NCBI GenBank assembly: GCA_963825765.1
Contig: CAWGUU010000027.1
Coordinates: forward strand, 1 to 27,784
Reading direction: 5' to 3'
From: CAWGUU01 sp963825765
GTDB taxonomy: Bacteria > Actinomycetota > Acidimicrobiia > Acidimicrobiales > AC-14
Length of the DNA stretch: 27,784 bases
Below the pieces are notes generated by a model, which was not told the DNA's origin, made no database searches, and saw nothing but the letters and a program-made list of their open reading frames with translations. This document shows, one piece after another, positions 21,213 through 27,784 of the stretch. Each line of letters starts with the position of its first letter. Within the stretch, counting starts at the first letter, position 1. A program made the position numbers and the translations under genes.

Positions 21213-22349
21213 TCACCCGTAGCGGTCGAGGACGCTGCTCTCGGCCAGCCGGGACAACCCTTCCTGGATTGCCCTGGCGCGCGCCTCGCCCACGCCCTCC
21301 ACCGCGTCGAGGTCGTCGACGGTGGCGCGCAGGATCTTGGGCAGGTTGCCGAAGCGCTGGACGATGCGTTCGATGACGACGTCGGGGAGGCGGGGGATCT
21401 TGGCCAGCAGCCGGTAGCCCTTGGGCTGGAGCCCGGCGTCGAGCTCGGCCTCCTCCCCCGCCAGGTGCAGGACGGCCGTCACCGCCTTGAGATCGAGCAG
21501 GTCGTCGGTGCCCAGGTCGGCCAGGCCCTCCATGGCGTCGCTGAGGTGCCATCCCTTGTCGCCGTGGAAGTAGTCCTTGATGACGAGCCGGCGATCCTCC
21601 TCCACGCCGCCCATCAGCTCCTCCAGCTGCAGGCGGATCAGCCGGCCGTCGGCGCCGAGCTCGAGTATGTGGCCGTCGATCTCCTCGGAGATCCGGCGGA
21701 CCATCTCGGTGCGCTGGAGGACGGTGACCACCTCGCGCACCGTGACCAGGTCCTCCACCTCGAGGGCCGACAGCGACCCGGACACGGCGTCGAGGCGGTT
21801 CTTGTAGCGCTCCAGCGTCTGGATGGCCTGGTTGGCCCGGTTGAGGAGGCGGGCGCTGAGCTCGAGGGGGTGCTTGGTGGTGCCGTGGTAGACGGCGATC
21901 ACCGACATGTCCTCGGACACCGAGATCACCGGCACGTTGATCGACCGTGCCACCCGCTCGGCGGTGCGGTGGCGGGTGCCCGTCTCGGACGTGGGCACGT
22001 TGGGGTTGGGTACCAGGTGCACGTTGGCCCGGGCGATGCGGCTGGCGTCGGCGGCCAGGATGATGGCGCCGTCCATCTTGGCCAGCTCGGACAGGCGCTG
22101 CGGGCTGAACTCGGCGTCGAGGAGGAACCCGCCCGAGCAGATGGCCAGCACCTCGGGCCCGTCGCCGACGACGATCAGCGCGCCGCGGTTTCCCTGCAGG
22201 ATCCTGTCGAGGCCGTCGCGCAGCGGTTTGCCCGGCGCGACCATCTCGAGGGCATCGGTGAGGGCGGCGTCGCGCCGCACAGACACGCCGGATGTCTTCT
22301 TGTCGCCGGCCGGCCGGCGGGGGACGATGGTGTCCGACCGTCCGGTCAC
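21213..22349 (-). CDS. disA: DNA integrity scanning diadenylate cyclase DisA
   Basis: A 378-aa enzyme joining two ATP to cyclic di-AMP while scanning DNA for branched structures. The N-terminal DAC domain has the DGA motif (residues 93-95) in KMDGAIILAADASRI and the RHR motif (126-128) in GTRHRTAER. A helical linker follows, and the C-terminus carries helix-hairpin-helix DNA-binding repeats (IVQRFGNLPKILRATVDDLD and VEGVGEARARAI). The family is usually about 355 aa; this copy has a ~20-residue N-terminal extension. GTG 22349 is nine bases after the radA stop with GGGGGT before it. The radA-disA pair is an operon in many Gram-positive bacteria. Confidence 0.96.
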   Translation of the reverse strand: MTGRSDTIVPRRPAGDKKTSGVSVRRDAALTDALEMVAPGKPLRDGLDRILQGNRGALIVVGDGPEVLAICSGGFLLDAEFSPQRLSELAKMDGAIILAADASRIARANVHLVPNPNVPTSETGTRHRTAERVARSINVPVISVSEDMSVIAVYHGTTKHPLELSARLLNRANQAIQTLERYKNRLDAVSGSLSALEVEDLVTVREVVTVLQRTEMVRRISEEIDGHILELGADGRLIRLQLEELMGGVEEDRRLVIKDYFHGDKGWHLSDAMEGLADLGTDDLLDLKAVTAVLHLAGEEAELDAGLQPKGYRLLAKIPRLPDVVIERIVQRFGNLPKILRATVDDLDAVEGVGEARARAIQEGLSRLAESSVLDRYG

Positions 22350-22358
22350 ACCCCCATA

Positions 22359-23729
22359 CTACCTGGTCACGCCTGCGCGCCGGGCCGCGTCGGCCAAGGT
22401 CGTGGCCCGCAGGAGGGTGACGCCGGGGGGCGGATCGGGGGCCGAGGCCGGCACCACCGCGGTGGTGAAGCCGAGGCGGGCGGCCTCCGCCAGCCGCCGC
22501 GACGTCTGGCTCACCAGGCGCAACTCGCCGCCCAGGCCGATCTCGCCGCAGGCGACGAGGTTCTCGGGGAGTGGTTTCTGGAGGGCCGACGACGCCAGGG
22601 CCAGGGCCAGGCCCAGGTCGGCGCCGGGCTCCATCACCCTCACCCCTCCGACGGCGATGGCGTAGACGTCCTGCTTGGCCAGTTCGGGGTCGAGGTGGAG
22701 CTGGCGGTCGGCCACCGCCAGCAGCACCGCCAGCCGACCGTGGTCGACGCCCTGGGCCGATCGCCGGGGGAACGCCTGGGCCGTGGCCGGCGCCACCAGT
22801 GCCTGCAGCTCGACCAGCAAGGGCCGCTGGCCGTCGAGGGTGGGGACCACCACCGACCCGGCCAGGCCGGCCTGGCGGTCGGACAGGAAGAGGGCGCCGG
22901 CATCGGGGACGCCGGCCAGTCCGGCGTCGGTCATCTCGAACAGGCCGAGCTCGCTGGAGGAGCCGAACCGGTGCTTGACCGCCCGGAGAAGGCGCAGGGC
23001 GTGGTGGCGCTCGCCCTCGAAGGACAGGACCGTGTCGACCACGTGCTCGAGCACGCGGGGCCCGGCCAGGTTGCCGTCCTTGGTGACGTGGCCGACGAGC
23101 ACCACCGCCAGGTCGCGCTCCTTGGCCGCCCGCACGAGACGGTGGGCGCACTCCCGAACCTGGGTGACGGTGCCGGGGGCCGACGTGAGGTCGGGGTCGT
23201 AGACGGTCTGGATGGAGTCGACCACGGCCACCGCCGGCGCCACGTCGTCGAGGGCGGCCAGGACGGTGGGCAGCTCAGTCTCCGCCAGCAGCCACAGCCT
23301 CGGGTGCACCGCGCCCAGGCGCTCGGCCCGGAGCCTCACCTGCTGGGCCGACTCCTCGGCCGACACCAGCAGGCAGCGGTGGCCGGCGGCGGCCATGGCC
23401 GCCAGGACCTGCAGCAGCAGGGTGGACTTGCCGATGCCGGGTTCGCCGCCGACCAGCGTCACCGACCCGGGCACCAGCCCACCGCCGAGCACCCTGTCGA
23501 GCTCGGCGATGCCCGTGGGCCGGGCCGCCCACGAGCCGGTGTCGACCTCGGCGATAGGCACCGCCCGGGCCATCGGCCGCAGGCGCGGGGCCACCAGCTC
23601 GGGCCGGGAGCGGTCGACGACCTCCTCCACCAGCGTCTCCCACCCGCCGCAGCCCGGGCACCGCCCCGCCCACTTGGCCGACTCGGCGCCGCACTCGCCG
23701 CACCGGTGGACAGTCCGAAGCTTGGTCAT
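22359..23729 (-). CDS. radA: DNA repair protein RadA/Sms
   Basis: A 456-aa DnaB/RecA-like helicase that promotes branch migration in recombination and repair. It has the N-terminal zinc finger with C10, C13, C24 and C27, Walker A GGEPGIGKST (94-103), Walker B region AVAVVDSIQTV, and a C-terminal Lon-protease-like domain ending with QPLTR-like Gly/Val-rich stretches (ENLVACGEIGLGGELR). The RadA-specific motif usually written KNRFG reads KHRFG here, a single substitution at an otherwise strongly conserved asparagine. ATG 23729 is chosen because the zinc finger starts at once and TAGCCT lies 7 bases upstream. It is the first gene of the radA-disA operon. Confidence 0.95.
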   Translation of the reverse strand: MTKLRTVHRCGECGAESAKWAGRCPGCGGWETLVEEVVDRSRPELVAPRLRPMARAVPIAEVDTGSWAARPTGIAELDRVLGGGLVPGSVTLVGGEPGIGKSTLLLQVLAAMAAAGHRCLLVSAEESAQQVRLRAERLGAVHPRLWLLAETELPTVLAALDDVAPAVAVVDSIQTVYDPDLTSAPGTVTQVRECAHRLVRAAKERDLAVVLVGHVTKDGNLAGPRVLEHVVDTVLSFEGERHHALRLLRAVKHRFGSSSELGLFEMTDAGLAGVPDAGALFLSDRQAGLAGSVVVPTLDGQRPLLVELQALVAPATAQAFPRRSAQGVDHGRLAVLLAVADRQLHLDPELAKQDVYAIAVGGVRVMEPGADLGLALALASSALQKPLPENLVACGEIGLGGELRLVSQTSRRLAEAARLGFTTAVVPASAPDPPPGVTLLRATTLADAARRAGVTR

Positions 23730-23736
23730 GTGGCGG

Positions 23737-23742
23737 AGGCTA
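23737..23742 (-). promoter_or_regulatory. Putative -10 box for leaderless radA
   Basis: TAGCCT on the minus strand ends 7 bases before ATG 23729. No Shine-Dalgarno is present. Confidence 0.45.
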
Positions 23743-23788
23743 CGCAGGAGGTGAGACAACGCCGCGGACCCCGATTCGAGGTCATAAC

Positions 23789-23857
23789 TTTGCTGCGTCC
23801 GTAGCGCCCCTAAACGGCTTGGAATCGGCGAGATCAGGGCGCTATCGACGCAGCAAA
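23789..23857. repeat. Long intergenic palindrome, 21-bp arms
   Basis: Arms 23789-23809 and 23837-23857 pair over 21 bases with only two adjacent mismatches (11 bp, 2 mismatches, 8 bp) around a 27-base spacer. The outermost TTTGCTGCGTC/GACGCAGCAAA is perfect. The element sits in the 244-base gap between the DedA gene and radA. It could be a terminator of the former, a REP-type repeat or the trace of a small mobile palindrome; no T tract or coding is present. The remaining gap (23858-23973) holds nothing I can name. Confidence 0.6.
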
Positions 23858-23973
23858 TGTCGGAACGGCGGACTCCGAGAAGCCTCCCGCTGAGGAAGGC
23901 GATGGCGAGGATGACGGGGAGGGCGAGGATCGGCCAGCTCCGCGGAAATCGCCGAGGGTGTCGACCGCGAGCG

Positions 23974-24669
23974 TCACACGAGGTCCTGGAGGCCCGCGGC
24001 CTTCGGGACCAGCAGGCCCAGGGCCAGGCAGGCCGGGCAGCACGCCTCGGTGGCGGCCTGGGCCCCCTCCCGGCGGCCCCGGCGCACGAACCACAGCGCC
24101 ACGCCGGCGAGGGCGACCAGGGCCAGCACGACCAGGGCGGGCCCCTTGGCCGACTCGATGGCGTCGCGGGCCAGCGGGCCCAGGAGGAACCCGAGCACCA
24201 GATGGAGCTGGAGGAAGACGCTGCTGCCGATCACCAGGGCCGGGAGGGCGCGGCGGACCGGCATGCCGGAGCTGCCGGCGGCCACGACGGTCACCGTGCG
24301 CAGTCCCGGGGTCGCCCGGCCGACGGCCAGGACGCTGCGGCCCCGCTCGGTGACAAGCGCGGTGGCCCGTCCGAGCCGATCGGGGGTGAGGCCGACGCGG
24401 GGGCCGATCCGGGTCACCACCGCCCGGCCCGGGCCCCGGCACAGGAGCAGGAGGGCGGCGGTGCCGACCAGGGCCACCACCTCGAGCAGGATCGCCGCCA
24501 ACCACAGGGGGAAGCTGCCGGCCGCCGCCCGCTCGCCCACGACCAGCAGGACCAGGTCGAAGGGGATCGGGATGGGGACGCCTGCCTCCATGACGGCCAT
24601 GAGCGGCACCAGCACACCCATGCCGAGGCTGGCGAACGAGAGCTCTGCCATCACCCGTCCCTTGCCCAC
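23974..24669 (-). CDS. DedA/VTT-family membrane protein
   Basis: A 231-aa membrane protein with about five hydrophobic segments. The family pattern is visible: GVPIPIPFDLVLLVVGE early on, the small-residue stretch VALVGTAALLLL, then RGRSVLAVGRATPGLRTVTVVAAGSSGMPVRRAL, matching the DedA motif GR-x-xP-x-R near the re-entrant loop. DedA/VTT proteins act in lipid (undecaprenyl phosphate, phospholipid) translocation and membrane homeostasis. GTG 24669 is chosen because AGGAGGG lies 4 bases upstream; an ATG six codons later is an alternative. The C-terminus has an unusual cluster EACCPACLALGL with three cysteines. A long palindrome follows. Confidence 0.75.
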   Translation of the reverse strand: MGKGRVMAELSFASLGMGVLVPLMAVMEAGVPIPIPFDLVLLVVGERAAAGSFPLWLAAILLEVVALVGTAALLLLCRGPGRAVVTRIGPRVGLTPDRLGRATALVTERGRSVLAVGRATPGLRTVTVVAAGSSGMPVRRALPALVIGSSVFLQLHLVLGFLLGPLARDAIESAKGPALVVLALVALAGVALWFVRRGRREGAQAATEACCPACLALGLLVPKAAGLQDLV

Positions 24670-24709
24670 GCGTCCCTCCTCGCAGGAGCGTACGCGGGAG
24701 CGCGGCGAT

Positions 24710-25951
24710 TTACTTGGGCGCCCCCGGCATGCGGTCGATGACTCGACCCGAGCGGTCGCGGAGCGACTTGCCGCTCAGCGACGGGGGGGCGTTGTTCTTG
24801 CGGGCCGCCGACCAGCGCATCGACTCCTCCTCGAGCGACTCGACGTCGTCGCGCTGGCGGTAGTTGGCGGCCATGATCGGCACGATGTCCTCGCCGGCGG
24901 TCATCGCCACGCACGGCGCCACGAACACGCAGGTGCGGCACACCGCCTTGTCGTCGGTGGGGAAGATCTCGGGCTCTTCCATGGCCATCTGCACGGCGTC
25001 GGCCGACAGCCTCTTGCCCGCCTCCCTCACCCCGTGGCGGCCCCGCCTGATGACCGTGCGGCGGAAGGCCTCGTTCCCGATCTGGTCGACCACCTCGTCG
25101 TACTCGATGTCGCGCGGCGACGGGCTCTTGGGGGCGTCCATCTCCTCCGGATAGTTGACCGGGTCGCGTGGGCCGCGCCGGGTGTGCATGTGGCGGGCAC
25201 CCTGCATGTGGCGCTTGTCGATCTCGACGATCTCCTCGTCGGACACGGTGTCTTCGCCCACCCGGTCGTGGAAAGCGTCGACGCGCAGCTCGTTGTAGAT
25301 GATCCCGGCCACCCAGAGCTGGGGGTAGGCGAACTCCATGCCCCAGATGTGGGTGAGACCGAGCTTGTCGTCGATGAGCGTGTCGAGGTCCTGGAAGCCG
25401 CCGTAGACGACCCGGTGGTTGACCAGCCAGTACTCGTCGTTGGTGTCCGACACCATGCCGTCGATGCGGCCCAGGTAGCGGACGGGCCGGTTGTCGGGAC
25501 GGGCCAGCTCCTGCTCCGGGTCGTCGCTGTTGGGGTCGAGGATGGGCACCCACACGTCGTGGTCGGAGAAGATCGACTCCACGTCGTCGACCCCGGCGAC
25601 CCACTTGAAGTACCCGTTCAGCAGGCCCTTGCCCAGCTCCAGGTGCTCCTCGTAGTCGCGCTCCTGGTCGGGGGTGAGCGTCGCCCCCTCCTCGTACAGC
25701 AGCCTGCTCGTCTGCATCGACCGGATGAAGCCCGACACGGCCAGCGGCCTGACGATGTGGCGGCTCCAGTCGTCCATCGCCGGGTAGTAGTAGACGGCCA
25801 GGGCGTCGTGGATGGCCTTGTCGAAGTCGAAGACGTGGGGCTGGGTCAGCGGGATGTAGTTCTGGCGGATTCGCGCGCCGAAGTCCCACGCCCGGCGGCA
25901 TGCCCGGAACGTCTCCATCTCACGGGGGCGGAGGATCACCGTCCACGGCAT
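24710..25951 (-). CDS. PD-(D/E)XK-fold protein with Fe-S cysteines, degenerate active site
   Basis: A 413-aa protein resembling the RecB/Cas4/AddB nuclease fold. Motif I FDFDKAIHDAL contains H48. The acid GRIDG is at D164. The position of the usual D/E-x-K reads WLVNHRV (residues 175-181), with Asn for the acid and Arg for the lysine. The Q-x-x-Y helix PQLWVAGIIYNEL keeps Q211 and Y220. One early cysteine (C18 in FRACRRAWDFG) plus a C-terminal Cys-x2-Cys-x5-Cys (C338, C341, C347) match the [4Fe-4S] arrangement of Cas4/AddB. It may bind nucleic acid without cleaving it, or cleave with altered residues. No CRISPR genes or helicase lie nearby. ATG 25951 has TATACT nine bases upstream and no ribosome site. 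Confidence 0.65.
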   Translation of the reverse strand: MPWTVILRPREMETFRACRRAWDFGARIRQNYIPLTQPHVFDFDKAIHDALAVYYYPAMDDWSRHIVRPLAVSGFIRSMQTSRLLYEEGATLTPDQERDYEEHLELGKGLLNGYFKWVAGVDDVESIFSDHDVWVPILDPNSDDPEQELARPDNRPVRYLGRIDGMVSDTNDEYWLVNHRVVYGGFQDLDTLIDDKLGLTHIWGMEFAYPQLWVAGIIYNELRVDAFHDRVGEDTVSDEEIVEIDKRHMQGARHMHTRRGPRDPVNYPEEMDAPKSPSPRDIEYDEVVDQIGNEAFRRTVIRRGRHGVREAGKRLSADAVQMAMEEPEIFPTDDKAVCRTCVFVAPCVAMTAGEDIVPIMAANYRQRDDVESLEEESMRWSAARKNNAPPSLSGKSLRDRSGRVIDRMPGAPK

Positions 25952-25960
25952 TGCCGAGTG

Positions 25961-25966
25961 AGTATA
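25961..25966 (-). promoter_or_regulatory. Putative -10 box of the PD-(D/E)XK-fold gene
   Basis: TATACT on the minus strand ends nine bases before ATG 25951, implying a leaderless or two- to three-base leader. Confidence 0.45.
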
Positions 25967-26001
25967 CCGACGTGACCCGGTTTCTCACACCGCCCGAGCC
26001 G

Positions 26002-26742
26002 CTATCGGCGCCTCCGCCAGAGGACGGCGGCGAGCAACCCCACGGCCACCACGAGGACGCCGCCGACGTAATACAGCAGTGGGGTCAGCCGCCGGGCGTC
26101 GGCCTCGGCGGTCATGTCGAGGCGCTCCCCGATCGGGGGCGACCACACTGCCCGGCCGTCGGCGACGGTAGGTGCGTTGGACGCGATCTTGCCCGGGAGC
26201 CCGGCCGACACCTCGACCCTTAGCGCGCCGGACAGGTCCTGGCCGAAGCGTCGGCGCAGGCCTTCGACGTCGAGGCCGGGGTCGTAGTCGCCCAGCTTGG
26301 CGGCCAGGTCGGCGTCGCTCAGCCCGACCAGCCCGGCGGTCAGGTCGGCGACCCCGGTGAAGCCGGTCTTGGTGCGCAGCAGCGTCTGGCTGTGGGTCAC
26401 CCGGAAGTCCCTGAACGGGCCGTCGGGGCCGCTCAGCTCGGCGGCGACGGCGTTTGCCTCCTCGGCGTCGTCGAAGCCCTTCGACGCCCGCACCCATGTC
26501 AGGCCGTCGGCCTCCTTCACGGGCGCGGTGACCTCCCAGCCGGCTTGGCGCAGGTCCGTCATTTCCAGGACGGCGGCAAGGTCGCCGATCTCGGCCAGCG
26601 CCTCGTCGTCGACGCCCAGGCCGGCCCGCACCGTCCCCGACCCGTCCTGGCGCACGTCGATGCCGGCCGCCAGGGTGACGTGACAGCCGGTGCCCAGGGC
26701 GAGCACCAGGAGGGCGGCGGCGAGCAGGGGCCGGGGGCGCAT
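26002..26742 (-). CDS. LppM-like lipoprotein with C-terminal membrane anchor
   Basis: A 246-aa envelope protein. The N-terminal signal ends in the lipobox LGTGC (acylated C20). The body begins LAAGIDVRQDGSGTVRAGLGVDDEALAEIG, the recognisable start of the LppM/DUF3153-type domain of actinobacteria. A membrane helix near residues 223-242 (LLYYVGGVLVVAVGLLAAVLW) is followed by a short Arg tail, so it is held at both ends with the domain outside. Mycobacterium LppM has the same layout and has been linked to lipoglycan interaction. ATG 26742 has no ribosome site; TACGGT lies nine bases upstream. It is transcribed away from the hypothetical gene end at 26765 with a 22-base gap. Confidence 0.78.
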   Translation of the reverse strand: MRPRPLLAAALLVLALGTGCHVTLAAGIDVRQDGSGTVRAGLGVDDEALAEIGDLAAVLEMTDLRQAGWEVTAPVKEADGLTWVRASKGFDDAEEANAVAAELSGPDGPFRDFRVTHSQTLLRTKTGFTGVADLTAGLVGLSDADLAAKLGDYDPGLDVEGLRRRFGQDLSGALRVEVSAGLPGKIASNAPTVADGRAVWSPPIGERLDMTAEADARRLTPLLYYVGGVLVVAVGLLAAVLWRRRR

Positions 26743-26751
26743 GGCCCCAGG

Positions 26752-26757
26752 ACCGTA
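26752..26757 (-). promoter_or_regulatory. Putative -10 box of the LppM-like gene
   Basis: TACGGT on the minus strand ends nine bases before ATG 26742. The site overlaps nothing but the short gap to the upstream gene's stop. Confidence 0.35.
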
Positions 26758-26764
26758 TCGGCGA

Positions 26765-27784
26765 TCAGCCCTGAGGAATGTCCAGGTCGATCGTCAGGTC
26801 GGGGAAGTTCCCGCGCAGCACGAGCGTCACGTCCACGCCCGGCGTGTGTGAGAGACCGCGGTCGACCTTCTCGCCCGGGATCTGGTGGGAGTCGACGTCG
26901 CCGCCACCGCCCAGATTGATCTCCTGGTCACCCCGCCGTACGCCGAGGCCGGCGTCGTGGCCGAGGGTCTTGTTGAGGTCGAACCCCACCGTCGGGCCGC
27001 TTGGTCCCAGCCCCTCGGCCTCCAGGACCTGGCTGCTTGCCCATCCCTCGTTCCTCCAGCGGACGCGCACGGTGCAGTCACGGAGGCAGTTGTGGCTGCC
27101 GCCGTCGACGCCGGACGAGCCCACCAGGACGGTGTCGGCCACCGGCCAGACGTCGACCCAGGCCTGTAGCGCGTTGTCGGCCTGGCTCTCGAGCGTCCAG
27201 CCGTCGATCCCGAAGACGGCGGTGGCGGAGACGGTGACGCCCTCGAGCGCCCCCACCAGCCCGTCCCAGGTGTGGTCGAGCGCCTCCACGTGGGCGGTGC
27301 CCGCCACCGCCGCCTCGCCCACCTCGACGCCGGTCCCGGCCGCGATGATCGTGCCGCGTGGGATCTCGACGGTCACGTCCGGCACATCGGTCGCGGCGGG
27401 GCAGGGCGGCTCGTGGCCGCAGTCCTCGCCCACCCGGGTGCCCATGGGCAGGTCCAGACGGTCGACCGTGCGGCCGTCGGGAGCCGTGAAGCTGCCCACC
27501 GCAGTCACCTGGTCGCCTGCCTGGCCGAGCGCGCTCTGCAGGGATCCGACGGCCACCTTGGCGGTCGCGGCCCGGGCCGAGAGCGACACGAATGGCAGGT
27601 CGGCGGCCGACTCGAACCGGAACGGGCCGAGGGTACCACCGCGAGCCGTCGGGCAGGGTGAGGTTCAGCCCCGAGGTCGGCGCCGGCGGCACGGTGGTGG
27701 CCGGCCCCGCCCCCACCGGCGGGCCGAGCTCGAACGTGGCGTGGGCCAGGCCGCCCGGGATGGTGCCGGGCATCACGGTCAGCG
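26765..27784 (-). CDS. Hypothetical secreted-type protein, 5' end off window, apparent frameshift
   Basis: The gene runs in from the right edge of the window. The first part is read in one frame (...MPGTIPGGLAHATFELGPPV... to LNLTLPDGS). From about 27639 the plausible protein continues in another frame (GGTLGPFRFESAADLPFVSL...) to the stop at 26765. The join DGS-GGTLGPF is natural if one base of TCGCGG (27639-27644) is skipped. The downstream frame has no sensible start before GTG 27589. The product is rich in Val/Gly/Asp with alternating beta strands and one pair of nearby cysteines (HNCLRDC), and looks extracytoplasmic, but the signal region lies outside the window. I do not recognise the family. 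The shift may be an assembly error, a real mutation, or recoding. Confidence 0.6.

Noticed and set aside
24710..25951. Cas4 of a CRISPR system.
   Set aside because: No repeats, cas1 or cas2 are in the window, the protein is twice the length of Cas4, and the catalytic D/E-x-K is lost.

Overview
The window is GC-rich (about 70 % by eye), densely coding bacterial DNA with frequent GTG starts, ATGA/GTGA gene overlaps and many genes without a Shine-Dalgarno sequence. An archaeal-type phosphoglycerate mutase, HemQ, CarD, a CysO-like sulfur carrier, GpgS, a DUF3263/VirR-like pair, an LppM-like lipoprotein and a CIRCE-controlled solo groEL point to Actinomycetota. A Bacillus-type SigH in this company suggests a deep-branching class such as Acidimicrobiia or a relative; the class is an inference. 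There is no phage, transposon, CRISPR array or rRNA, so this is a chromosomal housekeeping region.

Layout, left to right. 1-2150: tRNA-Gly(CCC) on the minus strand, a receiver-less winged-helix regulator, and apgM. 2151-8382: larE on the minus strand, then a branched-chain amino acid/amide ABC transporter operon livJ-H-M-G-F, with overlapping start/stop codons at H/M and M/G. 8458-12582: minus-strand hemQ, groEL with CIRCE, a CysO-like carrier and a zinc-ribbon threonine synthase overlapping it by one base. 12727-16796: a sugar-phosphate block of glucosyl-3-phosphoglycerate synthase, glycerate kinase, trehalose-6-phosphate synthase and trehalose-phosphatase, packed as convergent and divergent pairs with overlapping ends. 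16815-18937: a lipoprotein, the VirR-like/DUF3263 pair, tRNA-Thr(TGT) and a 96-aa protein of unknown function. 18966-23729: a minus-strand string read radA, disA, carD, rlmB, sigH. 23974-27784: a DedA-like membrane protein, a PD-(D/E)XK/Fe-S protein with a degenerate active site, an LppM-like lipoprotein, and a secreted-looking hypothetical protein that leaves the window and carries an apparent frameshift.

The most interesting points are: (1) a clear orthologue of the Bacillus sporulation/transition sigma factor SigH in an actinobacterial genome, in a radA-disA...rlmB-sigH order that recalls the Firmicutes arrangement; (2) a CysO carrier translationally coupled to a threonine-synthase-like PLP enzyme instead of CysM; (3) a recurring TANNNT hexamer 5-9 bases before start codons that lack a Shine-Dalgarno, suggesting widespread leaderless transcripts; (4) a nuclease-fold protein that keeps its Fe-S cysteines but has lost canonical catalytic residues; (5) several intergenic palindromes, two of them related and at convergent gene ends, and one with 21-bp arms.
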